From contig NZ_AQUI01000002.1 of assembly GCF_000371785.1 (NCBI RefSeq), forward strand, positions 3,141,276 through 3,205,275: a DNA stretch of 64,000 nucleotides. The letters are read 5' to 3'. The position numbers and the translations under genes were made by a program. The stretch's first letter is position 1, and each line of letters opens with the position of its first letter. This document shows, piece by piece, positions 44,622 to 53,859 of the stretch. Source of the stretch: Actinopolyspora halophila DSM 43834 (GTDB lineage Bacteria > Actinomycetota > Actinomycetes > Mycobacteriales > Pseudonocardiaceae). The notes beneath the pieces are model-generated. The model saw only the letters and a program-made list of their open reading frames with translations. It ran no database searches and was not told the DNA's origin.

Positions 44622-45782
44622 GTGCGTTTCCTCCAGAAGCGGCGGGTGTGGTTGCGCTGGTGGGGCGGCAAATTCCGCTCGCTGCTGTTCGACATCGCGC
44701 TGGCCGCCCTCCTGAGCGGACCGATCCAGAACACCCTCGCGCCTACCACCGTGCCGACCGTGGTCCTCGCCGTGGCGACGATCCTGGCCTTCGTCGTGCG
44801 CCGCCGGTTCCCGTGGGCGCCGCTGATCGGGTCCGTGGCTCTGTACTTACTCGGTACGGAGAGCATCGCCCCGCTGGTGGCGCTCTACACGATGGTCCGG
44901 TGGCGCGGACCGGGCACGCAGTCCTGGATCGCCGTCGGTGTCGTCGTAGTCGCGCAGTACATCGGTGCCTACCCGATCGGGAATTCGTACCTACTGGTAA
45001 TACCGCTGGTGGCCGTGGGTGTGACCACGCTGCTGGGGCTGTGGGTCTTCCAGCGCAAACAGCTGGTGGTCACCCTGCGGGAACGCGCCGAGCAGGCCGA
45101 ACGCGAGCGGGACCTGCTCGCCGAACGGGCCGTGACCGCCGAGCGGCGGCGCATCGCCCGCGAGATGCACGACGTGGTCGCCCACCGGGTCAGCGTGATC
45201 TCGGTGCAGGCGGGCGGGCTCACGATGGCCGCACCGGACGAACGCACCGGCGAGCTGGCCGAAACCATCCGCACCACCAGCGTCACGGCGCTGAACGAGC
45301 TGCGCAGCATGCTGCGGGTGCTGCGCGACGACACCTCCGAAAGCACGGAGCGGTCGAACGCGGAACTCGCCACGGACCCCACCGTGGGCAGCATCGCCCC
45401 GCTGGTCCGCGAGAACGTGGAAACCGGCGCCAACATCCACCTGGACATGCCCGAAACGCTGCCGGAAACCTCCGGCGAGGTGGGCCGGGCCGCCTACCGC
45501 GTGGTGCAGGAAGCGCTGACCAACGCGGCCAAGCACGCCCCGCACGCCGCGGTGCACGTCGAGATCACCAGCGAGGACGAGCAGCTCGTGGTGACCGTGT
45601 CCAACCGAGGAAGAGGCAGCACCGACACCGGCACCGTCCCGGGATCCGGCTACGGACTGCTCGGCATGCGCGAACGCGTCACCCTGGCCGGTGGCACACT
45701 CCACACCGGCCGGACCCAGGACGGCGGGTACCGTGTACAGGCGGTCTTCCCCCTTCACACGGACGAGGTGGCAACGGCTTGA
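44622..45782 (+). CDS. sensor histidine kinase (HisKA_3)
   Basis: 386 residues from GTG 44622. N-terminal membrane part of about four to five helices (20-145), a short coiled linker, HisKA_3 with His183 in RRIAREMHDVVAHRVSVI, and HATPase_c (VQEALTNAAKHAPHAAVHVE, GYGLLGMRERV). It diverges from rox and is coupled to the response regulator by a TTGA overlap. The stimulus is unknown. Confidence 0.92.
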   Translation: MRFLQKRRVWLRWWGGKFRSLLFDIALAALLSGPIQNTLAPTTVPTVVLAVATILAFVVRRRFPWAPLIGSVALYLLGTESIAPLVALYTMVRWRGPGTQSWIAVGVVVVAQYIGAYPIGNSYLLVIPLVAVGVTTLLGLWVFQRKQLVVTLRERAEQAERERDLLAERAVTAERRRIAREMHDVVAHRVSVISVQAGGLTMAAPDERTGELAETIRTTSVTALNELRSMLRVLRDDTSESTERSNAELATDPTVGSIAPLVRENVETGANIHLDMPETLPETSGEVGRAAYRVVQEALTNAAKHAPHAAVHVEITSEDEQLVVTVSNRGRGSTDTGTVPGSGYGLLGMRERVTLAGGTLHTGRTQDGGYRVQAVFPLHTDEVATA

Positions 45783-46423
45783 GCGTCAAGGTGATCCTGC
45801 TCGAGGACGAGGACCTGGTGCGCGGGGGCATCAGGATGATCCTGGACGCCGATCCCGACATCGAGGTCGTCGCCGAGGACGGCGACGGCGCGAACGCCGC
45901 GGAACTCGTGACCAGGCACCGCCCGGACGTGGTGCTGACCGACATCCAGATGCCCACCGTCGGCGGTCTGGAAGTCACCCGCCGCCTCACCGCCCTGCCC
46001 AGCGCCCCGGCCGTGGCCCTGCTGACCACGTTCGACCTCGACGAGTACGTCCACGCGGCCCTGCGCGACGGCGCGGCCGGGTTCCTGCTCAAGGACACAC
46101 CACCGCGCGAGCTCGCGAGCGCCGTCCACGTCGTGGCGGGCGGCGAGGCGATGCTGTCCCCCCGGATCACCACGAAACTGCTGTCCACCTTCGCGGGCAA
46201 CTCCAACGCCCACGCGGCCAGAACCCGGATCGCGGAACTCACCGCCCGCGAACGCGAGGTCGCCGTGGCCGTGGCCCAGGGGTTGAACAACGCCGAGATC
46301 GCGAGCAAGCTCTACATGAGCCAATCCACCGTGAAGGTCCACCTCGGCCGGATCATGACCAAACTCGACGCAGGCAACCGCACCCAGGTCGCCATCACCA
46401 CCCACGACGCCGGCCTGACCTGA
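45779..46423 (+). CDS. NarL/LuxR-family response regulator
   Basis: 214 residues starting at a TTG that overlaps the kinase stop. Receiver: Asp55 in VVLTDIQMPTVGG, Thr in ALLTTF, Lys in FLLKDTPP. LuxR HTH: LTAREREVAVAVAQGLNNAE, YMSQSTVKVHLGRIMTKL. It forms a two-component system with the kinase at 44622; possible targets are the membrane protein gene 120 bp downstream. Confidence 0.93.
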   Translation: MSVKVILLEDEDLVRGGIRMILDADPDIEVVAEDGDGANAAELVTRHRPDVVLTDIQMPTVGGLEVTRRLTALPSAPAVALLTTFDLDEYVHAALRDGAAGFLLKDTPPRELASAVHVVAGGEAMLSPRITTKLLSTFAGNSNAHAARTRIAELTAREREVAVAVAQGLNNAEIASKLYMSQSTVKVHLGRIMTKLDAGNRTQVAITTHDAGLT

Positions 46424-46542
46424 CCCGCGCGCGGCGCGGCCGTCTCTACTGCTGTGATCCGACCGGGCATTGCCATAAAGTCGTAGGCGGGAATGATCTT
46501 TCAGTCGATCCCGACCGACGGCCGACGGGGGAACATCATGGC

Positions 46543-47754
46543 ATGAGCGAAACACCCGCCGCCTCCACGACGAACCCCCCGTCCACACCGTCACCTCCCG
46601 CACCGAACACCGGCAGGCTGATCGGCCTGGACATCGCCCGCGGTCTCGCCGTGCTCGGGATGTTCGCCGCGCACGCGGGACCCACCGGTTGGCTGTACAC
46701 GCTCGTCTCCGGGCGTTCCGCCGCGTTGTTCGCCGTGCTGGCCGGCGTGTCGCTCGCGCTGCTCAGCGGTGGTTCCGAGCCGGTCACCGGCAGGAACCGC
46801 ACCGCCTGCGCCGTGCGGATCGCGGTGCGCGCGGTGGTGCTGTTCGTGATCGGCCTGGTGCTGACCAGCCTGAAGGTACCCGCGATGGTCATCCTGACCT
46901 TCTACGGCGTGCTGTTCGTGCTGTCGATCCCGGTGCTGCGGCTGCGCACCACGGCACTGGCGACCCTGGCCGCCGTGTTCGCCGTGGCGGGCCCGGTGGC
47001 CTCGTACCTGATCCGCAGCACCACGCCCCCGAGGAAGATGATCGGCTACGCCCCCGATCTCGCCGACTTCACCTCGCTCGACGGGCTCGCACACGCGTTC
47101 CGGGCCGTCCTGCTCACCGGCGCCTACCCGGTGCTGACCTGGATCCCGTTCCTGCTGGCCGGGATGGCACTGGGCAGGCTCGACCTGCGCGCGGTGCGCG
47201 GCAGGCTGGTGGGCATCGGAACGGTCCTGGGGCTGCTCGGCTACGGCACCTCGTGGCTGGCCATGAACGTGTTCGGCGGTTTCGAGCGGATCCTGGCGCT
47301 GAGCGACCAGTTCACTCCCGAGCTGGTCAGGATGATGCTGAAATCGAACTACGGAGTCGTGCCAACCACGGACCCGATCTACCTGCTCACAGCGGGAGCG
47401 CACAGCGGAACACCGCTCGAGGTCATCGGCGCTACCGGAGTCGCCATGGCCGTCATCGGGCTGTGCCTGCTCGCCGAACCGCTCCGCGGCGCGCTGACCC
47501 CGCTGGCCTCCGTCGGAGCCCTCGCCCTGACCGCCTACGTCGGCCACCTCCTCGTGCTCAAGGCGCTCGGCCCGGACCACCCCGCCCAGCTGCTGGAGCA
47601 GCACCCCTACGTTCCGCTGGTGCTACTCGTCCTCGCGACACTCGTGCTCACCACGGTATGGCGTCTCCTGCTCGGACGCGGCCCGCTGGAATGGGGCCTG
47701 CACCACCTCTCCAGCGGCCCGGCGAAGTTGATTCGCCGCGACGGAAACCGGTGA
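46543..47754 (+). CDS. DUF1624/DUF418-type membrane protein (acyltransferase-like)
   Basis: 403 residues with about ten membrane helices. N-terminal heparan-alpha-glucosaminide acetyltransferase-like motif RLIGLDIARGLAVLGMFAAH, followed by SGRSAALFAVLAGVSLALLS, and a DUF418-like C-terminal part (LTAYVGHLLVLKAL). A Ser/Thr/Pro-rich cytoplasmic N-terminus of about 22 residues. It could transfer acyl groups to cell-surface glycans. It follows the two-component system. Confidence 0.82.
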   Translation: MSETPAASTTNPPSTPSPPAPNTGRLIGLDIARGLAVLGMFAAHAGPTGWLYTLVSGRSAALFAVLAGVSLALLSGGSEPVTGRNRTACAVRIAVRAVVLFVIGLVLTSLKVPAMVILTFYGVLFVLSIPVLRLRTTALATLAAVFAVAGPVASYLIRSTTPPRKMIGYAPDLADFTSLDGLAHAFRAVLLTGAYPVLTWIPFLLAGMALGRLDLRAVRGRLVGIGTVLGLLGYGTSWLAMNVFGGFERILALSDQFTPELVRMMLKSNYGVVPTTDPIYLLTAGAHSGTPLEVIGATGVAMAVIGLCLLAEPLRGALTPLASVGALALTAYVGHLLVLKALGPDHPAQLLEQHPYVPLVLLVLATLVLTTVWRLLLGRGPLEWGLHHLSSGPAKLIRRDGNR

Positions 47755-47849
47755 ACGAACCCGACCCCGGACCGTTCCGGGGCTCGGCTCCACCACGTCA
47801 CCAACACCGAACGTGTTGCTGTGGTCACCTCGTGTGCTGAACTGGAACC

Positions 47850-48206
47850 ATGACCTCACCGACACCGGCCGAGCTCTACCGCCGCTGGCTGGACGAACTG
47901 TGGAACAGATCCCCCGAAAGCGCCCACGAGCTGGTCACGCCGGACTTCGTGGGCCACTGGCCCGACCGCGACGTCAGGGGCCCGCAGGAGCTGGCCGCGG
48001 TGATCGGGCAGACCCACGAGATGTTCACCGCGATCACGTTCACCCTGGAGGTCGGGCCGATGGTCGACGGGAACCTGGTCGCCGGCCGGTGGCTCGGACA
48101 CGGGCACGCCGCGAACGGCACGACGACCTTCGTCGGCAACGACATCCTGCGTGTCCACGACGGACGTTTCACCGAGTACTGGAACGCGACCTCGGTCCGC
48201 TCGTGA
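47850..48206 (+). CDS. SnoaL-like (NTF2-fold) protein
   Basis: 118 residues of the SnoaL/ester cyclase type: ELYRRWLDELWNRSPESAHE, VTPDFVGHWPDRDVRGPQEL, then FTLEVGPMVDGNLVAGRWLG and a final FTEYWNATS. The NTF2 cone fold binds small hydrophobic compounds; some members cyclise polyketides, many have unknown roles. It stands alone. Confidence 0.8.
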   Translation: MTSPTPAELYRRWLDELWNRSPESAHELVTPDFVGHWPDRDVRGPQELAAVIGQTHEMFTAITFTLEVGPMVDGNLVAGRWLGHGHAANGTTTFVGNDILRVHDGRFTEYWNATSVRS

Positions 48207-48347
48207 CCGCGCACCGGCGGGTGCCTCCCGCCACTCCCCACTGCACAGTGATCCACAGCACATGACCTTTCCCGCTCGGAACCGGAACCGCCCCCGCGCG
48301 CGACTCGCTCAACGGCACGGCGAGCCGCAGCAGGCGGGAGACGGGCG

Positions 48348-49799
48348 ATGGCAGGCGAGCACGACAGCGGAGTCACCGCGGAGGAAGCGGACACGACTCC
48401 GAGATCCGGACTTCGGAGGAGACAGCCGAGAGGCGTGGGGCGAACGGCGCTGCGGCCACTGCTGTGGCGACTGCACTTCCTCGGCGGTGTGCTGGCCGCA
48501 CCGATCGTGCTGTCGCTGGCGATAACGGGGATCCTGTTCGCCTGGAATCCGCAGATCGAGCAGGCCCTGCACGGAAAGGCGCTCACCGCGGTCGCCGACG
48601 GCCCGGCTCAGCCGTTGAGCCAACAGGTCGCAGCCGCGACCGCCACCCACCCCGACTGGACCGTCTCGACTGTCACCCCGGCGGCCCCGCAAGCCCCGGG
48701 TGGGGAGCAAACCACCGGAGTGACACTGACCCCACCGGAAACCGAGCCGGACAGGTTCGACCAACCCCGTGGGGTCACGACCGTCTACGTCGACCCGGCC
48801 TCGGCGCGGGTGACCGGGTCGATCGTCGAGGCCAACCGTCCCGAGGAGTGGTTGCGCAACCTGCACTCCAGCTGGCGGTTGGGAACGATGGCCACACCGC
48901 TGACCGAGCTCGCGGCCAGCTGGGTGCTGGTGTCGCTGCTGACCGGGCTGTACCTGTGGTGGCCGCGCAGCCGAAGGGCCCTGCGGCGCGCCTTCCGGTT
49001 CCGCCGCCCGGGGCGAGCCCGCTGGCGCTCGCTCCACGGCGCCCTGGGAGCAGTGTTCTCCGCCGGACTGGCCCTGCTGGTCGTCACCGGGCTGACCTGG
49101 ACCGAGTACGCCGGTTCGTGGATCGATCTCGCCAAGTCCCAGCTCCGGTCGGACGCCCCCGCGGTGTCCACACAGCTGGCGGCCGCACCTGCCACCGAAG
49201 GGGAACCGGCCGAGCAGTCCGATGTGCACACGACCACACCTGATCCCCTCACCGACATCGACCGGGTCGCGACCACGGCAGAAGAGGCCGGTCTGCGCGG
49301 GGTGGTCGAACTCGAACCACCGAAGCAGCCGGGCCTGGCGTGGACGGCCGGTGTCGACGACAACCGGTGGCCGGTCACCGCCACCAGCCTGGCCGTCGAC
49401 CCCGACAGTGGCGAGGTCACCGACCGGGTGGGCTGGGACGACTACCCGGTACTGGCCAAGGCAACCACGCTGGGGATCGACTTCCACCAGGCCCAGCTGT
49501 TCGGCACGGTCAACCGGATCGGGCTGACCGTCCTGGCCGCCGCACTGATCGTGCTCGTTCTCGCCGGATACCGCACCTGGTGGCTGCGCCGCCCCTCCGG
49601 AGGACTCGGCGTGCCACCCCGGATGGGCCCGTTGCTGCGCACCGCTCCCCTGCCGCTGCTGCTCGGATTCGGGCTGCTCATGGTGGCCCTGCCCCTGCTC
49701 GCCGTATCCTTCCTGGTCTACCTCCTGCTGGAGCGGTTGGGCCGCACCCTGCGCGGGTCGGGCCGGCGCACGCGCACCGCGACGGGCACGGGGGAGTAG
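48348..49799 (+). CDS. PepSY-associated TM protein
   Basis: 483 residues. Four membrane helices typical of PepSY_TM proteins: RLHFLGGVLAAPIVLSLAIT, ELAASWVLVSLLTGLYLWWP, SLHGALGAVFSAGLALLVVT and RIGLTVLAAALIVLVLAGYR, plus a C-terminal pair. Extracytoplasmic PepSY-like segments (TVYVDPASARVTGSIVEANR; DPDSGEVTDRVGWDDYPVLA) lie between them, and conserved His/Trp residues (LRNLHSSW) are present. Relatives include ferric-reductase or iron-uptake-associated proteins. A 48-bp palindrome follows. Confidence 0.88.
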   Translation: MAGEHDSGVTAEEADTTPRSGLRRRQPRGVGRTALRPLLWRLHFLGGVLAAPIVLSLAITGILFAWNPQIEQALHGKALTAVADGPAQPLSQQVAAATATHPDWTVSTVTPAAPQAPGGEQTTGVTLTPPETEPDRFDQPRGVTTVYVDPASARVTGSIVEANRPEEWLRNLHSSWRLGTMATPLTELAASWVLVSLLTGLYLWWPRSRRALRRAFRFRRPGRARWRSLHGALGAVFSAGLALLVVTGLTWTEYAGSWIDLAKSQLRSDAPAVSTQLAAAPATEGEPAEQSDVHTTTPDPLTDIDRVATTAEEAGLRGVVELEPPKQPGLAWTAGVDDNRWPVTATSLAVDPDSGEVTDRVGWDDYPVLAKATTLGIDFHQAQLFGTVNRIGLTVLAAALIVLVLAGYRTWWLRRPSGGLGVPPRMGPLLRTAPLPLLLGFGLLMVALPLLAVSFLVYLLLERLGRTLRGSGRRTRTATGTGE

Positions 49800-49842
49800 A
49801 GGACACAACCGACGCGAACCAACCGAGCACACGCGGGTCCCC

Positions 49843-49890
49843 TGCGAGCCTGTCGCGTTGGAGGCGCGCCTCCAACGCGACAGGCTCGCA
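49843..49890. repeat. 48-bp perfect palindrome
   Basis: Two 24-bp arms meet without spacer at 49866/49867: TGCGAGCCTGTCGCGTTGGA... mirrored as ...TCCAACGCGACAGGCTCGCA. Lies 43 bp after the PepSY gene and before the convergent glycerate kinase gene. No T-tract. May act as a two-way terminator, or be a protein-binding or recombination site. Confidence 0.85.
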
Positions 49891-50019
49891 GCCAGTGCTT
49901 CCCGTTCACCGCGCCAGGAAAACGAGTGCTCGTGAGCAGCTGCCCCGGTAGAGCCCCGACGGGTGCCGGACAGCGGTGCTGTGCACCGGGACACCCACGA
50001 GTCACCGGTTTACTCCCGC

Positions 50020-51135
50020 CTACTCGGACATCCACCAACGAAACGCCGTTTCGGCGAGCTCGGGCAACAACGCATCCGCGCGATGCAAACACTTCTCGAG
50101 GTCGGGTTCGACGGTACGCAGTTGCCACGCTCGCCGGATGCCGATCTCGTCGAGCTGTGCGGCGTCGAGCGAGCACTGACCGCTGATCGCGAGCACCGGA
50201 GTTCCGCTCTCCCGGGCCAGGCAGGCAAGAGTGCCCGGTGCTTTCCCGTAACTGCTCTGCGCGTCCATGGAACCTTCGCCGGTGATGACCACATCGAACG
50301 TGTTCAACTCCTCCGAGAGCCCGGTGGCGCTGAGGACAACGCGGGAGCCGGAGTCGTACCGTGCGCGCAGGACCGCCTGTGCCGCGTAGCCGACCCCGCC
50401 TGCCGCTCCGGCACCGGGCCGGTCGGTGACATCCGGATCGAGCAGCTCGGCAAACCTGGTCAGCCCCATCTCCAGCTGTCGCACCTGCCCGGGGGTGGCA
50501 CCTTTCTGCGGCCCGTAGGTCACGGCGGCTCCGTTGTCTCCCAGCAGCGGATTCGTCACGTCGCCTGCGAGAACGAACCGTCTCCCCTCGATCCGGGGGT
50601 CGAGGCCTGCGGTGCGCACCTCGGCGAGCTCGGTCAACGCACCACCCCCGAACGGAAGTTCCTCACCCGAGTCGTCCAGCAGCCGCACGCCCAGTGCCCG
50701 CAACATTCCCGCTCCCCCGTCGGTGGAGGCGCTGCCTCCGAGGGCGAGCGTGATCGTGTCACAACCGAACTCGGACGCTGCGAGGATCACGTCGCCAACA
50801 CCCGAGGAGCACGCGGCCAACGGATCCAGGGGCTCGGGTGCTCTTTGTAGACCACAGATGGTGGCGAGTTCGATGACCGCGTGACCACGATTCTCGGCGA
50901 ATCCGGTCTCGATCGGACGACCGATCGCGTCGCGTGCTCGTGCGGGAACCCACCGGTAGCCCGTATTGAGCATCGCGTCCAGGGTTCCGTCACCACCGTC
51001 GGCGATCGGGTGCGTGTGCACCTCGGCTGCGGGGGCGGCACGCAGCACGCCATCGGCTATCAGCCGCGCGGCTTCGACTCCGGTCACCGACCCCTTGAAC
51101 TTGTCCGGCGCTACCAGGACCCGTGGAGACCTCAT
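50020..51135 (-). CDS. glycerate kinase (GK-I family)
   Basis: 371 residues. Phosphorylates glycerate to phosphoglycerate (2-phospho in most GK-I enzymes). Family segments: VLVAPDKFKGSVTGVEAARL, IADGGDGTLDAML, LALGGSASTDGGAGMLRALG, GEGSMDAQSSYGKAPG. The start overlaps the transporter's stop by 4 bp (ATGA). With tartrate dehydrogenase nearby, glycerate would come from tartrate decarboxylation. Confidence 0.93.
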   Translation of the reverse strand: MRSPRVLVAPDKFKGSVTGVEAARLIADGVLRAAPAAEVHTHPIADGGDGTLDAMLNTGYRWVPARARDAIGRPIETGFAENRGHAVIELATICGLQRAPEPLDPLAACSSGVGDVILAASEFGCDTITLALGGSASTDGGAGMLRALGVRLLDDSGEELPFGGGALTELAEVRTAGLDPRIEGRRFVLAGDVTNPLLGDNGAAVTYGPQKGATPGQVRQLEMGLTRFAELLDPDVTDRPGAGAAGGVGYAAQAVLRARYDSGSRVVLSATGLSEELNTFDVVITGEGSMDAQSSYGKAPGTLACLARESGTPVLAISGQCSLDAAQLDEIGIRRAWQLRTVEPDLEKCLHRADALLPELAETAFRWWMSE

Positions 51136-52742
51136 CAGGAAACCACCCCCACCAGTGCGGCCATGGCGGGCACGAGCAACAGGATCACCAAACCACCGAG
51201 GAGGTCGAAGAGGAAGCCGCAACGAACCATCTGAGTTATCCGTACCGCGCCGGATCCGTACACGATCGCGTTCTGCGGTGTGGACACCGGAAGCATGAAC
51301 CCGAACGACGCGGCGAAAACACCGGCCAGTGCGGGCACTACCGGCGATATGCCCGCGGCGACGGCGAGCGGAATGATGATCGGGACCACCACGGCCGCCG
51401 AGGCCGTGTTGCTCGTTGTCTCCGAGATGAGAATGGCGAGCCCGACCGCCAGGGCCGTGAGCGCGAACGGGGTGGCGACCCCCAGCAGCTCCGAAGCGGA
51501 GCTGCCGATGCTCTCGGCGAGACCTGTTTCCTCGAGGAGCGATCCGAAGATGATGCCACTGCCGAACAGCAGGATGGTCCCCCAGTCGATGGTTGCCGCG
51601 TCGGACCACGTCAGGGTCGCTTTACGCTCTCGCCACTGCGTCGGGAGCAAGAAGAGCAGGGCGGCACCGATGATCGCTACCACCCCCTCGTCGAGCCTGT
51701 TGTTGACGGACTCGTAGACAGCCGTGTCCGTACCCGCGGTGAGTGCGAATATCGACGGAGTGATCCACAGCAACACGGTGACCGAGAAAGCGATCAAAGT
51801 GTTGATCTCCGCCCGGGTCAGGCCGCCCATACGCTTCCGCTCACGCGCGACGTACTCCTGCACGCCGTTGATTCGCCGTATTTCGGGGCGGTTCAACAAC
51901 AACAGGATCGCGATCAGCAGTACGAACATCACACCGCAGATCGGCAGTGCCATCGTCGTCCACTGACCGAAGGAAATTCGGGTACCGGTGGTTTGCTCGA
52001 TGAGCCCACGTCCGATGAGGTTCGGCGGAGCTCCCACGGGCGTCAGCAGTCCGCCGACACTGCCCCCGTAGGCGAGCACGAGCATCAAAGCGGTGCCCAC
52101 GCGCAGGCGCAACGGATCGACATCACGATACTCGTGTCGCTGTTCGCCCAGGAGGCGTGCGATGACGTCGAGTATGCCGAGCGCGGTCGGCAACAACATG
52201 GCCACCGTGGCCGTGTTGGACACGAACGCCGACAGCACACACGTGATCCCCCCGAAAGCCAGGATGATTCGCGGGGTACTGCGCCCCACACCGGGCAATC
52301 CGAGCACCGCGAACGAGAAACGGCGGGTGAGGCCGTGCTTGAGCATCGCTTTGGCCAGCACGAACGCCCCGATGAACGTCAAGATCGTCGAGGAACCGAA
52401 CGGTGCCAGGACTTCGTCGACCGGGGCGACTCCGACCAGCACGATTGCCGCGACGCCGAGCAGCCCGCTGATCGGAATCGGTATGGGCTCCGTGATCCAC
52501 AAAGTGATCACGCCCAGCAGCACGGCCCCCAGCAAATGCTGGTCGGTGGGCAGCGATATGGGAAGCAGCGCGAAGGCGATGGCGATCACAGGCGCCAGCC
52601 ACAGCCCGTGTGTCTGACGGAACCGTTCTACCCGTTGTTCTCCGCGCGAGAGGGTCGACTGCGGTTGCTCAGTGCTGCCCCCTTCAGCCGGGGCGGACCG
52701 ATCGATCTCGGTTCTTTCCTCGGGGACACTCGTATCCGTCAC
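51135..52742 (-). CDS. DASS/SLC13-family carboxylate transporter
   Basis: 535 residues from a GTG at 52742 with GGAGG 6 nt upstream. About eleven to twelve helices with the two DASS Ser-Asn-Thr signatures: SNTATVAMLLP at about 175 and SNTASAAVVVPI near 450; also PVGAPPNLIG and STPQNAIVYGSG. Sodium-coupled uptake of C4 dicarboxylates or tartrate is inferred from the family and the neighbouring glycerate kinase and tartrate dehydrogenase genes. Confidence 0.9.
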   Translation of the reverse strand: MTDTSVPEERTEIDRSAPAEGGSTEQPQSTLSRGEQRVERFRQTHGLWLAPVIAIAFALLPISLPTDQHLLGAVLLGVITLWITEPIPIPISGLLGVAAIVLVGVAPVDEVLAPFGSSTILTFIGAFVLAKAMLKHGLTRRFSFAVLGLPGVGRSTPRIILAFGGITCVLSAFVSNTATVAMLLPTALGILDVIARLLGEQRHEYRDVDPLRLRVGTALMLVLAYGGSVGGLLTPVGAPPNLIGRGLIEQTTGTRISFGQWTTMALPICGVMFVLLIAILLLLNRPEIRRINGVQEYVARERKRMGGLTRAEINTLIAFSVTVLLWITPSIFALTAGTDTAVYESVNNRLDEGVVAIIGAALLFLLPTQWRERKATLTWSDAATIDWGTILLFGSGIIFGSLLEETGLAESIGSSASELLGVATPFALTALAVGLAILISETTSNTASAAVVVPIIIPLAVAAGISPVVPALAGVFAASFGFMLPVSTPQNAIVYGSGAVRITQMVRCGFLFDLLGGLVILLLVPAMAALVGVVS

Positions 52743-52862
52743 GACCAACCTCCGTCCGGGTGAAACATAGCCGTCACTGTGTCCCCGGTCACCGTTGAAG
52801 GTCCAAAACGATCTGACTGGGCAAGCGATAGGCTGCGCCTATGGCGACTCTGTAGGAGAGAG

Positions 52863-53750
52863 ATGGATACGCGAGAACTCGGCTATTTCCTGGCGGTCGT
52901 TGATCATGACGGGTTCGGCCGCGCGGCTGAGCACCTGCACCTCGCTCAGCCGTCGTTGTCGCAGGCGATCAAGGCGTTGGAACGCCGACTCGGCACCCCC
53001 TTGTTCCACCGGACCAGCAAAGGGGTGGTGCTCACCGAAGCCGGACGGGCCCTGATCGGACCCGCGCGGCAGGTGATACGGGATCTGCAGACAGCGGGCG
53101 AGACGATCGACGCGGTCAAAGGGTTGCGGCACGGCCGCGTGGACATCGCCAGCATGCCCTCTCCAGCGATCGACCCACTCAGCGGCATGATCAGCCGGTT
53201 CTCCGCGCATGCACCCGAGGTCACGGTCAATGTCATGGCGACACCGACGGTCGAGCGAACCCTCGAGGCCGTCCGCTCCGGCTCGTGCGAGATCGGAGTG
53301 CTCGGCACGCCACACGCGCTGCACGAAGCAGATCTGGCCACCCGTCGCCTGGGCAGCCAACGATTCGTCGTGATCAGCAGCGCGGACGACGACACACCGG
53401 GTGACCTCATCGACCGTGGCGAGCTGGCCGGCCGGAAGACGATCGTGGGTCCACGCGGGACCGGTATGCGTCTACTCATCGAGGAGATGCGCGACAGTGG
53501 CATCGACTTGTCGGTCGTCGTCGAGACCGAGCATCGAGAAGCGATCCTGACTCTGGTCGCCGACGGAGTCGGCAGCGCGGTGCTGACCGATGGCTGGGCC
53601 CCGGTCGCACGCCGAATGGGGCTTCGCGTGTTCGATCTGGACCCGCCGGCCTACCTGCACCTGTGGATGATCACCAGGAAGGCTCCGGCCACGCCGGCAG
53701 CACGGCATTTCTGGGACATGCACGACGACGGCGGTGACGAGCGCGGATAG
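52863..53750 (+). CDS. LysR-family regulator of the tartrate genes
   Basis: 295 residues; ATG 52863 follows AGGAGAGAG. HTH: TRELGYFLAVVDHDGFGRAA, HLHLAQPSLSQAIKALERRL. Effector domain of the CynR/CatM-like type (HGRVDIASMPSPAIDPLSGM). Diverges from the transporter/kinase operon by 120 bp and precedes the tartrate dehydrogenase gene by 109 bp, so it can control both arms. Confidence 0.92.
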   Translation: MDTRELGYFLAVVDHDGFGRAAEHLHLAQPSLSQAIKALERRLGTPLFHRTSKGVVLTEAGRALIGPARQVIRDLQTAGETIDAVKGLRHGRVDIASMPSPAIDPLSGMISRFSAHAPEVTVNVMATPTVERTLEAVRSGSCEIGVLGTPHALHEADLATRRLGSQRFVVISSADDDTPGDLIDRGELAGRKTIVGPRGTGMRLLIEEMRDSGIDLSVVVETEHREAILTLVADGVGSAVLTDGWAPVARRMGLRVFDLDPPAYLHLWMITRKAPATPAARHFWDMHDDGGDERG

Positions 53751-53859
53751 GCGTTTCCTATGTCTTGGCCAGTCAACTTCTGTTGGACACCCGTCGCCGC
53801 GGCGACCTTGACTGGTCGCGGACGTCGTCCCGACGAACGGATCGTGACAGGAGAACTTC

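Noticed and set aside
51123-52763. Plus-strand frame of about 540 codons opposite the DASS transporter
   Set aside because: Composition (Arg/Gln/His/Asp-rich) is that of an antisense shadow; the minus strand encodes a clear 12-TM transporter with two SNT motifs.
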